A stretch of 64,000 bases of DNA from Isoetes taiwanensis (GCA_021234155.1 JAJEKV010000011.1:3469069-3533068); one strand, 5' to 3'. Positions 33,954 through 46,039 are shown, numbered from the stretch's first letter. Notes: a model not told the origin generated them from the letters alone. Numbers and translations are program-made.

Positions 33954-34647
33954 TCAATAGGAGGAGCATTCTGCAATGTCATTAACAAAAATTAGAAAGA
34001 AATAATAATGGTTTCATCATTCTTCTGATATTAAAGATACAAGGATGGTTGTTACCTTCAGGATAGATAGTTGAAGGGAGCATGTCGGTGACCTAGTCCA
34101 AAAGTGATGCTGCAGGACCAAATATCTGCTCTACAAATTACAAGTTATGAAGAAATGTTAAGCCCACACATGAAAGCAACAAAGCACCATAGTCACACCG
34201 CAGGTGCCCCTAAAACAATGCAAAAGCAAATCAGAAGCAATAACTTTCTAATAACAAAAAGGTAAGCACCAAGCTGCCTATCATCAGTGTCAAATAGATA
34301 TGCCGAGATGCCAAAATATCCCGGTTTTACTGCACACCTGACGTCAATAATAATGCTGAACATTGCTTTTGAACAGTTTAGATAGACAAACCAAGACAAG
34401 GTCTCGCTATTCTTGAAGGAAAATGCTAACCTAACATCCCAATATATGTGACCATGGCATAGGCTGGAAGACAAGCATCAACACAACATCAACAAATATT
34501 ATCATTTTGTTCTCTTTTGCCATTGAATAACCAAAATCATATAATAGAGGATGCAAAACCTGGACGACTTGAATCAAAGGCAAAAAAAAGGAACAGGCAG
34601 TGTTCTGCCACGGAAATAAAATAGTCGGCAGCTTGCAGAGCCGCCAT
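33954..34647 (-). CDS. Candidate five-exon gene for a small membrane-like protein, unknown
   Basis: Five minus-strand exons join with every intron in phase 1: 34647-34560 (MAALQAADYFISVAEHC and a hydrophobic LFLFFAF), 34463-34431 (AYAMVTYIGML), 34329-34270 (KPGYFGISAYLFDTDDRQL), 34125-34093 (IWSCSITFGL) and 33970-33954 (ECSSY, stop). All borders are GT/AG. The predicted 76-residue product has two hydrophobic stretches that could be membrane segments. I do not recognise the family; the last exon is the least certain. Consistent phases across four introns argue for a genuine gene or a recent relic. Confidence 0.45.
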
Positions 34648-35469
34648 CGTCTTGGAAGCGATATGGCGGAAGAAGCCAAACTGGCAGCAAAGGAAGAGAA
34701 CGGCGGTCCAAAACAGAAAAGAGAAGGATTTTAGGTTTTTTCAATTCATTTCTCCTTTTTCCTTTCTTCAGGGATTTATTTATTTGATAATCTTGCCGAA
34801 ATCAGAAACCGTATCTTTATTACCTAAGATTTTTGAAGGTTTTTTCTTGTATTCGTATCAGAATATCGTATAATCTGATGGTGGCACGCTGGATTCCAAA
34901 TGCGAGCCCTGTTTTCTATTGCATGGTATTCTTGTGCGAAGGCGGCGATGGGTCTCGTGGAGGCGGCTAGGTGTCTGCTCCAGTTGCATGTCGGGGTTTT
35001 CAGAAAAGCCCTGTTAAGGCACGACCTTGTTAATTCCGGCAGATTTGCCACTGAGCCATGGAGCATGTTAGGCTGTGTTCGGCCATCATCTATTTTTTTT
35101 ACCTTGTCTCTGGTTGCCATCAAGATCCTGTCGAGCTAAAACAAGCACTCCAACCTACATTTTTTTGAGCAAAATGGGTATCTTTGCATGAGCGCCTGTT
35201 CTTCTATGAATAAAGGATTCAAGCATAAGGTTTCGGTTCCATCAGGCTGGAATCTGGTTTTGGGTAATGTATAGGTGCCATCAGAGTTGCTGGACTTGTA
35301 GTGCAGTGCTTGAAGGAGCACCTTGGCATTCGGAAGCTCAACTTGGTTGCTGGTTGGATTGGTTGACTTTACATCGCAAGGCAAAATATGTTTTTGTGAT
35401 TGTTTTCATTAGAAGGCAAGATCTATTTTCTTGACAGGCACGATTACTAATTTGGTGGCTTTGTTAGTG

Positions 35470-35575
35470 GGCTTCGGCCCCTAGGCATAGCGGCTGCTCT
35501 TTGTTTGGGGTGGCTGTTATGCCTGGATGAGCATGGAATCATGCTGGGGTTCAAGTCCCCAGGCTCATCGAAACC
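35470..35575 (+). mobile_element. Possible tRNA-derived SINE fragment
   Basis: GGTTCAAGTCC at 35549-35559 is a good Pol III B box, within a T-arm-like hairpin (CTGGGGTTCAAGTCCCCAG). An A-box-like TAGGCATAGCGG lies about 70 bp upstream, farther than in a normal tRNA. No complete cloverleaf could be drawn, so it is not a functional tRNA gene. Confidence 0.25.
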
Positions 35576-36727
35576 TCCTGGCGGTTGGTACGCTGATGTA
35601 GTGCACCCCAAACCATGGAATAGTTTATTTGTGAGGGGTAAGTAAAAAACCAGGGATTTGACGCTATCTTGACCTGCATTGGAGGGCTGTCAGGCCATGA
35701 GAGGGAATATGCCGCAAGATATGCGAACATTTAATGGTCACAAAAACTTTAAATACACCCCAAATGAATATAGTTGCAAAATATCTTTCTTACTAATTCA
35801 CTAAACACAAACCTATGTACAAATATGCTCGCATTATCACATGTAATTTTGGTCTATTCTCAAACTCTTCAAATTGCTAGAATTTTTTTGAATTCTCAAT
35901 TTGCTACTGCTTCTGTAAGCTAAATAGTCTCTGTCTCGAGCCATTACGTTAGAAAATGTGCCAGGGAAGGTAACTTCGTGGGCTCATCAGATCTTTACCA
36001 GGCTAAATTACCTGCTCTAATGCATTGCTATAACATACATGTACAACTAAGTCATGTTCATGCATATTACAAGCTGTATAGATAAGTTGCGTCTTTAATG
36101 AATATAGCTACTTAAGGTCTTGCCCATCAATACGTCTCAGTAAACCTCCTCCATCATTCTATCATCTAGGCCAATATACTCCAACAACAATATTATATCC
36201 TCCTTAACGACATAGCTTTTTTACTCCTGGAATCTCAATAAAGAAAAATGACTACTACCACTTTAAATGTACCAAACCTGGATGCTTATAAATAAGACTA
36301 CATAAACTCAAAGATACAACATAACAACAACATGGACCTAAGAGAAAATAAGATAGCACAACCACAAAAACCTTAAATTCAAAGCTTCATCTATTAGGAG
36401 TTTCTCTATTTAGAGATTGAGAGTGAACCTTACGTGTTGATTTGATTTTGGTCGTGCCTTAACTCAAACACTAAAGTAAAAGCATGACTTTAAGGTCAAT
36501 TATATTCTAATATTTGAATTTTATTTGTTGCAAAATCTTGAAAGTAGATTATACATTTATTTTACAGTGATTAACATGAGACGTTAAGTCCGTAAATAAT
36601 AGATGAATTGCATCAAATGGGTCTCGAGGGAGGACATCGAAGAGTAGGAAGATATTTCCTCACACTGTGTGTACACGATCCTTTGTGTGTAAGAATATAT
36701 TTGATGAATTGGCATTTGAGAGAAAGA

Positions 36728-36753
36728 TTTGAATTGAATTGAATTGAATTGAA
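36728..36753. repeat. (TTGAA)n microsatellite
   Basis: Four to five copies of GAATT(G)/TTGAA. Confidence 0.85.
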
Positions 36754-37418
36754 ATAGGAATAGAATCATTATAATACTAAAAAGTAAGCTCACAAAGATA
36801 GTTGTCAAATTGAAAATCAATTTCATTAGACACTCAAACATGGTTCAGTGCATAAGTCCCAATGGCCTTGAAGTGGTATAGGACTAATATTCATCCCACC
36901 AAAAGCATACTCTAAATCAATTATCTCAATAAAAGCCATACCATACAATACAATTAGCCTTCAAACCATGTTATAATTCAAGATAGTTTTCACATGCCAT
37001 TACTAGTTTTAACCATATGCAAGAAGCTATCTCATAAACCAAACAAATTTTAACAAACCACTATAGCATCAATCACCAACATTAATAACCATGTCACAAA
37101 TCACTATCAGTTTTGACAAACCACTAAGGCGTATGGTTTTCTTCTATCAAATAAATTCATGCATAAAAAACCATATATGCTATGGTTTTTAGATGAATTA
37201 ATACTGGTTATATATAATAGTTCCTTTTTGGGGGCCTTGTGTTCGGCGGGGGCATGGGTTTGTTACCGGCTTATGTATATATTCTGGTTGAGCTGGAAAG
37301 TAAGTATATATGTATGTCAAGCATAAAATATATGGACGGCTAAGATTTTTCCAGCTCAACCATCCAGATTAAGCCCTTTCTCTTGAAACCCTAGCATACC
37401 TTTTTTCTATTGCGACGA

Positions 37419-37476
37419 CATAAAATAAAATAAAATAAAAATAATAAAATAATAAAATAAATAAAATAAAAATGTT
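37419..37476. repeat. (AAAAT)n/(AAT)n microsatellite
   Basis: TAAAATAAAATAAAATAAAA followed by AATAATAAAATAAT and AAATAAAATAAAAATG words. Confidence 0.9.
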
Positions 37477-38494
37477 AGGGCATGGGATTAGCAGGCGGTG
37501 GCTATGGCCAAGAATTTCTACAGCGCCAACATGGGCGCTTTCATGAATAGGCAGTTGCATGAATCTGATGATAAAGTTAGTCGATGGCAGCTGGATGCTG
37601 CAGAGTTATATCCCACAAGTTCTAGCTTGTCCATGAACCATAGTTGAATCCTACATGTATTTATCCCAGAGATATAAACTGCATCTGAAACTGTCTAATA
37701 GCCCAAGACAACATGGTCACTGATAGCATTTTGATTGGTGCAGGATAAGCATTTTGGTCAATATGGAAGCCAGTTACATTTGAACTGATAGTTAACACTA
37801 AGGTGGATTCTATAGGGTGCTATGAGCAATGGCACAATATCAAGATCTTGCCTTGCCGTATCTCCTCCGACATATACGGCTATATCTTGGCAGAGTTGCG
37901 TTGAAGATCACTTGCTCACATACCAACCCAGACAGTAAGACCGCCACGAGGATGGTCCCTCCCAGCTTTTCCATGATTTTCTTGTGTTCGATTTTAATGT
38001 TTGTGTTGTTTGCATACAGGTTTTTAGGGAGTTTGCTTGCTATGGAGTATTCTGTTGTTTTTCAGTATAATGATGAAGAACTGAAACATTGTTTTTGCAG
38101 TATGAAACATGTACTGAAACATGGGTTTCGCATGTATGAAACATGATACTGAAATATGTATGGTTACTGAAACATGTTGTAATGAAACTGTAACAAAAAT
38201 TATACTGATGCAAACTTGGTGGTGCTTCTAAATCGCCACCAAAAAACTTTGAGCTACAAAGTTACCTAAAAAACAAAAGCCCTGAAATTTCAAGGTCATA
38301 AACGTTACGGATGGTAAATTATCCAATCTAATTGAAGTTGCTTCCTCCTTTCCAAATAAGTTCAGATGGCAAGATTATATTGCAAAGCTTTGAATTACAA
38401 AATAACCAAGTTACAAGTACTTTCATAACTCTTAAGTGGTTTCTAAATGGTACTTTGACGAACTTTGAGATTATATTCTGACGGTCTTTCTGAG

Positions 38495-40179
38495 ATGATG
38501 AAAATGAAGGAAAACTCAATGCTTGGTTCACGTTCCTCTAAGTGCTTGGTTTCTTCAGATAGTCCTCCAACAGATATTCCCGCTCTAGGTAAATTTAGCG
38601 TAGTTTTTTGTTTGTTTGAGATTACTAAACATGTTAAGTTGTTGCAGGTCCACATCATGCTAGTTCATCTAGTGTTCATGAACTGCCTGCAAGTAACCTG
38701 TCAGTTGATCCTGTACCTAGGGATCATGCAAATGGCTCTGTTGAAGAAAAGGATATGGTTGAGATCACTGAAGTTGAAAAGGTTCCTGAATATAAAGGTC
38801 TAATTGATTACGAAATGTTTGATGATTTTCTGAAGTCGAATCGTCATCTTGAGAAATATTTCCCTCCTAGTATCGATGTAAAGAATGTTGGTAAGCCTAT
38901 TTGAATTGTTTATTGTTAGTTTCAATATTGGGAAAATTTTAAAAATGCCCTTATAGTTTGGGGTATTTGCGAAAATGCCCCAATATTTTCAAAATTTGCA
39001 AAATTGCCCCTAAATGCATGAGAACGGCTAATTTTTTTTCGATGGAAGTGGTTTTCGGCACAGGCCCATTACTTTGTTTACAGGTCGACCCAGACACAGG
39101 CCCATTACTTTGTTTACAGGTCGACCCAGAATATTCATCCACCCAGAATTTTGCAATGTACAGAGCCAAAGAGCCATGCATTAGCCGAAACGTCCCCAAT
39201 TATTATTGTACATTGGAAAAACGAATTATCACAAGAAGGGCTATTACATTAATATTTGGGAAAATTATGACGATCTGACCAATGTAGGGCATCAATTCTA
39301 AAAAAACGATCTGTATATTGGTCTTAATCATCCATTTGAACATTCAAATGACACAGTGGTACTAACACTAAGATCTAGCATAAAGAACATCAAAACAACA
39401 TAATCTGTAATTGCATTGGGCCGAAACCATTTCTATCATATGTGGTGCAGAAAACATTTTTGAACCAAGCAACAACAGTGAATTCCAAACACGGTTTTTA
39501 GCCACATTGATATTCCAAAGACACGGTTCCTTCTCTGCACAAATTTTGCCACAGGAACTGCCAAAAACTAAGGAAAAAGGTTTTATCATTCAAATAGCAG
39601 ATAAATGATAAACAGAGATAGAGAACATCTAACCTGCTCTAGTGGCCAAATCCAGTTGCATGTTTGAGGGATTTATTGGCAACACATCCAAGTGAAGTTC
39701 CAGATCTAACAAAGGTAATTGGTAGCCATAGAATCTAAACAAATCCTTTGAAGCCTCTGTTGAAGACTTAAACAGACTGGTACAGGATTACCCAGGTACC
39801 CATTTCATGAGTACTTGTGGGGATTGATTTTCAAAATGAATACATACTACGTAATATTGCATGCCAAGTCTTGAAGCTAAAAGATGTGGAGTACTACCAA
39901 GTGGAGTTCTCATCATTTTGCATTCTACGGTAGGAGAATTAGGGGCAATTTTGCAAATTTTGAAAATATTGGGGCATTTTTGCAAATATCCTAAACTGGC
40001 ATTTTTAAAATTTTCCCTTCAATATTTTGTTATCTAATTTTGGTTTATTGCAATTGCAGGTGGGCATTCTTTTATTGGTGCTACCTTCAATAATTGTACA
40101 TTTCTTCAGGTTCCTGATTCTAATGCTCTGGTTCCTTACTTGGACAAGGGAAAAACCATTTCAAATTTGCCCAATTGAT
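38495..40179 (+). CDS. Candidate three-exon gene interrupted by a MULE in intron 2, product unknown
   Basis: Exon 1, about 38495-38586, reads MMKMKENSMLGSRSSKCLVS and ends phase 1 at GGTAAATT. Exon 2, 38648-38890, starts after GTTGCAG and reads PHHASSSSVHELPASNLSVD, then EVEKVPEYKGLIDYEMFDDF and HLEKYFPPSIDVKNV, phase 1 to phase 1. Exon 3, 40060-40179, starts after GCAATTGCAG and reads GHSFIGATFNNCTFLQVPDS to a stop. Both introns are phase 1. The acidic, serine-rich product is not recognised. Upstream exons may be missing; the first ATG is chosen by position only. A 1,088-bp MULE occupies most of intron 2. Confidence 0.4.
38930..40017. mobile_element. Mutator-like element (MULE), 1,088 bp
   Basis: Terminal inverted repeats start GGGAAAATTTTAAAAATGCC on both ends (left 38930-39013, right 39939-40017, about 80 bp, nearly identical in the inner half). 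They are flanked by a perfect 9-bp direct duplication TTCAATATT at 38921-38929 and 40018-40026. GGGAAAATT termini and a 9-bp TSD are the plant MULE signature. No MURA transposase is encoded, so it is non-autonomous. It sits in an intron between a GTAAGC donor and a TTGCAG acceptor. Confidence 0.93.
39059..39130. repeat. 36-bp tandem duplication inside the MULE
   Basis: Two perfect copies starting CACAGGCCCATTACTTTG and ending ACAGGTCGACCCAGA, at 39059-39094 and 39095-39130. Confidence 0.95.
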
Positions 40180-40455
40180 GAGCTAGTCTTTTAACAGGTT
40201 TTACTTTTGAGAGTATCCATTAAATCAATGTGAAAACATGTTTGACAGTTTACCAATTTAAAAGTTACGAGTTTAACTATTTATAAGAATTTTTAAGTTT
40301 AACTGTTTATCTGAATGTCATAACCTTGATTGTTATCTGAAGTTTATCTAAAAGTTAAGACCTTTAACTGTTATAAGAGTTTAGATGACAGTGCTCTAAG
40401 CGGTGCCGCCAACAAGCTGGAAACCAAAAAATTACCCAAAGTAAAGAAATCCTAA

Positions 40456-42156
40456 AAAATCGAGGAATTTCCGCTGCTTGAGCATGATCTGGCGAAACTG
40501 CTGCAATTCCCCACACTTCAACAGCAATCTGTCCAGCTGACCCACCTGCTTCTGACAGATGCTGAGAGATGCTTTGGGAGAGGCCGCTCACAGGGAGCCT
40601 CGGGCGCTGCCACCTTCCCCCGCAACAGATGGTTCGATGATGAGTGTCGGGAGCTCAAACGCAAACTCCGGCAAGTCACTGATCCCACCTCCCCCCCACA
40701 GGCCATCAGTCAATACCGCTCCCTCCTCAAGAACAAGAAAGCCAGATACCTCGTAGAGCATCACCAACAGATGTTTGGTCTTCTGGATCGGCATCCAAAG
40801 ACATTCTGGAGAAGGATCTTGAGCAAGACTGCACAAACCACAGGGAACATTACCTTGGAGCAGTGGGTGCAGTACTTGCAACAGCTTTACGACCCGCTCG
40901 GGGGCCGGACACCAATCCCCCCACAGATAGGCATGGCTGGTCATCACAGAGGGGAATGTTATAATGGGCTTACAACGTCTGGCTAATGGGAAGGCAGCAA
41001 ATTTAGATGGCATGCAGGTGGAACTTCTGAAATGGGCTGGGCCTCCGCTGGTGCCTGTCCTCACGGCATTATTCAATAAAGCATTGCAAGAAGGCCTACC
41101 TCTGCAGTGGACCACTAGTAGAGTTGTGCCCATATACAAGGCAGAGGACCATCAATGCCCAGCCAGCTATCGTACTATCATGATCAGCTCTCTCTTTGCA
41201 AAACTGCTGGCTGGCATCCTTGAGCAGTGGCTGACAATATGGACAGAGGAGGTAGATGTGCGAGCTCTCACACAAGCACGCTTTCGGCCCAGGCATTCCA
41301 CCATTGATCATATCTTCACTCTGCGCACATTGATTGAGGATAGCAGGAATCGCCGACAGAACCTGTATTGTTGTTTTGTGGATTTCGCAAAAGCTTTTGA
41401 CACAGTTCCCCGGGACAGGTTATGGGACAAATTGCGGCAGCTATGGACCCCCCTTGACTTGCAGAACGCAGTATATAGGCTATACGAGGCTTGATCGGGC
41501 CGTATCACATCGTCAGGATAGCCGGTAATCAGTAGTATTGGAGTGCGTCAGGGTTGCCCCCTCTCTCCCACACTCTTTGGCCTATACATTGACCAGCTAG
41601 AAGATTGGCTCTCTGAGCATGGAGGGGCAGCGCCCATCTCATGCATCACACAATCCGGCAACTCATATATGTTGACGATGTCAACCTCTTGGCCTACACT
41701 CCAGAGGACATGCAACGTCACCTGGATGCTCTTGACACTTTTTGCCGATTCACTGGCATGCGAGTTAACTTGGCCAAAATTCAGGTGCTGCTAGTTTCAT
41801 CATCCCATCAGCCAAGGCTTCCTTCATTCACTTACCAGGGACAAGATGTAGAGGTGGCTCCGGCCTACAAGTACTTGGGGATCGAGTTCTCTGCTACCAC
41901 CCACTGGAATGCTGCCATCAGGTTGCGGGTCACAGCGGGTTGGAAATCACTATATGCCATGCAGAACAACAGCCACAAGGCAGAGTTGTATGCCTGAGGC
42001 CACCAGTCACACTTGTTTCGAGCCTTGGTCGAGCCAGTCCTCTTGTATGGGGCAGAAGTGTGGGGGCCGGTGATATCCCTCAACACTTGGAATGACCTCC
42101 AGCAGGTGCAGAAAGCCTTCTTGGCACGAGCCCTTGGAGTGATATGGCTAAAATGA
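40456..42156 (+). pseudogene. 5'-truncated LINE (non-LTR) reverse transcriptase
   Basis: 40456-40986 is the segment before RT (LLEHDLAKLLQF, NRWFDDECRELKRKL, FWRRILSKTAQTTGNIT). 40964-41494 starts the RT: LANGKAANLDGMQVELLKWA, VVPIYKAEDHQCPASYR and FVDFAKAFDTVPRD (motif A). 41543 onward reads RQGCPLSPTLFGLYID (motif B), and 41641-41997 reads IYVDDVNLLAY (motif C, YVDD) and YKYLGIEFS. The final part LVEPVLLYGAEVWGP ends at 42156, after an internal TGA at 41995-41997. At least two frameshifts and this stop inactivate it. The endonuclease domain is missing, as expected from 5' truncation during target-primed reverse transcription. GC content is higher than the flanks. Confidence 0.92.
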
Positions 42157-43420
42157 TATGATTTATGGGAACATGCTATCCTTTTCCATGGTACAGGGTA
42201 AAGATTTTACGCGCATGGAGCAAATCATACGTCTGTCTACACATTGAAAAAGGTTCACTTGCATTTGCAAAATACAGATCTTACTTTACCTTAATCCTTT
42301 TCACGCTGCCTGCTCCAGCAATTCGTCTGTAAAAAAAAATGACCAAGCGTTGTCACCTTGCAGGCAATATCTCAGGCTTCCCTTAGCAACAGTTCTGCTG
42401 CAATACCTGTGTAAAGAGATTCTACCTCAGCAATGATTTTCCTGTACAACACCAACTACACAAGAACCCAAGCAGATAAAAGTGTTTTTTCTTCTATTCA
42501 TCCCTCCCTGCAGGTTGACGGATACCTCCTACAGAATTACATTCAGAATTTCCTCCTCCAATGCAAAATGTGTCTTCTCAATCCCTGATTCACATCACAT
42601 CTTGATGAGCATCGTGATGTGCTCCGCTCACCTTCTAATAACGACCTACTGGTTTTCAGATAAGCTTAACGCCCATACCTGGTCAATAGTGTTTTCCTTC
42701 CAAGAATATGACGCTCTGCTTGGCGGCCTCTGCTTAAAATTCCGGCTCTTGCTTGCATAAGGAATAAAAATCGTGGCTCCCTATAAAACTCTACTAAACT
42801 CTATAAGCTGCTGCAACTCTTTATATGATTACCAGCGTCTAAAAGGCTCGATTAACGCCTGCATCAACAACCAATCTTATCTGATTCTGAATGCAAACCC
42901 TCCACGAAGCAAATAAATCCTTCCGTGTTTTACTTCAAGCTAATGGCAAATGCCCATGTAGATCATCACAATCACATGCAAAGCTCAAAATTCGAAGAAA
43001 GATTGATTGAAAAAACACTGGCTATAATACTTGCAGCAAGCTCCTTTGAACACGGTTTCCTTGAACAGAGTTTTCCCTGCAGATGCCACAGTAACCTGAG
43101 AAAAGAACACTCTCAATGAGAGGATAAGAAAAATCAAAAGCTTCAGAAATATACAGCCCAAGCTTTGCAAACTGCAGCAAGATAGAATGCCATGCAATGA
43201 AATGTCGTGCAGTACCTTTTGAATTGCTGGAATGGGCCCTAGACTGAAAGAGCGAGGTGAAGGATGAGAGATCGAAAGGTTCTATTAAGTAAGAAATGGT
43301 CAAAAGGTTCTAGGATACCGGATCAAGCGATTTTTCTGGAAAAAAAATGCCTGATGAATGCGACAATGGATCAACGCTTTGAAGACTGTCTCTGCTCCTG
43401 CGATTTAGCTAAAAACAAAT
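42157..43420. other. No gene recognised
   Basis: Only short frames without motifs. The stretch lies between the LINE relic and the leftmost Helitron 5' end and may be the interior of that Helitron. Confidence 0.4.
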
Positions 43421-43489
43421 GATGGCAGGGGAAGGAGAATCCACCGCCATAACGGATAACCTTTCAGCCCATTAAGCTGTAACGGTGCC

Positions 43490-43634
43490 CTTGCCGAAAA
43501 AAAACTCTGTAATACTCAAAAAGTAATAAGAAAAAAAAAAGTGATCGGAAACCTAAAATTCGGCGTTACATCTGCCGGAAAAAGCGTTAGCGCCGGCGTG
43601 AGGGGAAAGGGGCAAAACATTTTAAATAAGTAGA
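43490..43634 (-). mobile_element. Helitron 5' end, third member of the array
   Basis: Minus strand TCTACTTATTTAAAATG from 43634, then GCCCCTTTCCCCTCACGCCG and AACGCTTTTTCCGGC. This is homologous to the first about 80 bp of the Helitrons starting at 49019 and 53993. It directly abuts the CTAG end of the neighbour. No matching 3' hairpin was found to the left in this window, so the element is either truncated or its 3' end has diverged. Confidence 0.7.
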
Positions 43635-45606
43635 CTAGTAAACGTGTGCCCGGCGTTGCCGGGCTAATGTTCTGGCATGTGTTTTTTCTGTATCTTTGGA
43701 GCAAATTTCTTCAAGCTAATTTGTCCTCAAACATGCAACCTACATTGGCTATAAGGAACTAAAGGATCAAATATTGAAAGAGAACGATATTTCTTCAAGT
43801 GTACTTATACTTCAAACCCCCAACGTTGCCACTATAACATTGCAAGGCATAAATATTAGAGCTATATGCTCAAAAGGTTATATGTGAAAGAAAGATCCAT
43901 GGCAAATCCAAAATTTGTGTGTAGAACTTAAATTCTTATGGCACCCCTGTACATACACATCTTACAAAATGGAAGAGGGAATAAACCCTACGTTCACCAT
44001 CTGCAATGGAAGGAGCTGAGTTGGGCAGGCAACTAAAAGTAAATGAATTTATCCCAGTGTAACAGCCGGGGGAAAAGGTCCTTCAACCCAATAAAGCATC
44101 TTCAAGTGAGTAAAGTAAATCAATTTACAACAATATTCTAATTCTATAAGTCATAAGTCTTCTTTAAAAACTTATAAGATGTTGAACCTCATAAGCCGAT
44201 CATCATGCATCATCTAATTTCTTTAAGGTGTTGCATCAGCAGAGGCCCCAAGTGAGAAAGCCCAAGTGAGAACATGCCTAGTATGAGGATTGCACTTGCC
44301 ACAATTCAGTAGCTTCAAAAACTTAAACAACTAAATGCCCCATGCACATCCAATGCAGCCATGTGTCTTTCTGATAGCTCGGCATCAATTATTCTGGCAT
44401 AACTTCCACAAATAAACCTATTTTTCATGGTCCACTTCCATTTGAAGCCAACGTTACTTGCAATAAAGAACAAAGCAAAGTATGTCAATCGTTAAAAATA
44501 TCTTGCCCACAGATCTTACCTCTGCTGGAACAGATCCTTACCTTTCCAATTCCGATTTTGCTCCTTCTTACCTTTCCAGCACAGTATTCTACAACAGTAT
44601 TTTCCAAGTATGCCAAGTAAACGTGTATGCCAAGTATACAACGGTATTTTCCAAGAGTAAACAATGACAACAATGACGTCATTATTGTCAACACAGTAAT
44701 CAGATGTTATATAGCTATAAGAACACATGACACTGCTTGAGAATTCTAGATGTTTAAATTCTAAGGACTACATCTTGGTATCTTTATGTACCATGCTATG
44801 GCTACACAACACAAATGTAATGTTGCCATATGGACCTGGGGTCCCCAAAAATGGCATTATTAATATATTGATTGATTGATATACCTTTTCTAGAGACTAT
44901 GTCCATCTAATGTCATTGTTCCTGCAAGAGTTGCCCACTCTTATTAATGGAGTGCCCACTCCCACTCCCATTAAGAGTTTGCATAGATAAGAACCCCATG
45001 TTCTTCGTTGCTCAAAACATTTTGAAAAAATTAGCAAGCATTCTTGGTTACGACTCCCACTCAACATGGCCTACAATTGTTGTGGGAATGATAAATTAAT
45101 TTATGTTATGTACAATTTATATTATTCTCAATATTCTAAAACCCCTTAAAAAATACTCAGCAGCCATATTTGCAAATACTCTCCTTTCTTGTGCTCATAG
45201 ATCTAGTGGACCAATCCATCTTTCAACATATCGTGACAGCATATAAAGTCTCTAATCTCTTCTTTACAACTATAAGAAAATAGAATACTTGATAACAAAC
45301 ATTACCATGCTAGTTCCCCACTTTCCAGTAGGCCAGTTAGCACATCAATATTTGGTTGTATTTGGTTGACATCTAAATGATGAATGTTTGGAAGAATGCT
45401 TTTAAGGATGTCAAATTATCACAGCAAAACAAAGATTTTCTAGCCTGTTTTTGTGTATTTGCATTGACAGATTTAGTACCAAAGTGGAAACATTTTAAAA
45501 ATGTGCATTTGGATTCAGATTAACAAAATGCAATCCGAGTCCATACATGGCAAAATTAAGGAAAGAATTGTTGCCTTTATGTTAAAAATTCATGTGTTTG
45601 TTGCAG

Positions 45607-46018
45607 TGCACTTCATATACCTGTGAGTGAGGAATCATCACGTATTCTGGACCAAGCTTTCAAAGAGCTTGCAAAAAACCGTCCTGTCATATCAACAGTA
45701 ATAAAAGAAGGCAACCGTGCTATATATGGTGGGGTCAAGTTATAACATGACCAATTTCTGCATGTTTCCATGTCGTTCAGCCTAAAGCAGCCGGAGGAGT
45801 TGCTTATTTTACCTTTCATGAACTTTGTGCTACTTATAAGGGAGCCGCAGATTACTTAGCAATTGCTCGGTCATTCCATACTGTCATCCTAAAAGTCCGA
45901 GATGGTAATGCCTTTGTTTTTCATATATATTAATGTTTTGAGGTGCATATGACAATGTTTATTGATCTTTCTGCTGCAGGTGAGAAGGTTTATTACTCTT
46001 GTCGAATGAACATGTAAA
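45607..46018 (+). pseudogene. AFG1-like ATPase fragment, three decayed exons
   Basis: Exon 45607-45745, after TTGCAG, reads ALHIPVSEESSRILDQAFKE and runs into a stop. Exon 45781-45904, after TTCAG, reads AAGGVAYFTFHELC, GAADYLAIARSFHTVI and KVRD, matching the conserved AFG1 block before its ARRFITLVDE segment. A third piece near 45980-46018 reads VRRFITLVE and then frameshifts. AFG1/LACE1 proteins are mitochondrial or membrane-associated AAA-type ATPases. The Walker A part is absent. Intron remnants are retained, so the fragment came from genomic DNA, not cDNA, as Helitron capture predicts. Confidence 0.75.
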
Positions 46019-46039
46019 CTTACCTCAACTTTTGATGGT

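Larger units (their letters stand above)
34648..37828. other. Intergenic stretch without a supported gene
   Basis: A plus-strand frame at 34900-35139 (starting MRALFSIAWYSCAKAAMG) is moderately GC-rich but unrecognised. A tRNA-like B box at 35555 and two microsatellites are listed separately. The rest shows nothing. Confidence 0.4.

Noticed and set aside
35475-35490. Another Helitron 3' end (GGGC-TTCG-GCCC then CTAG)
   Set aside because: The hairpin is short, has no spacer before CTAG, and the next base is G, not T.
35535-35565. Functional tRNA gene
   Set aside because: Only the T-arm-like part is present; acceptor, D and anticodon arms do not fold.
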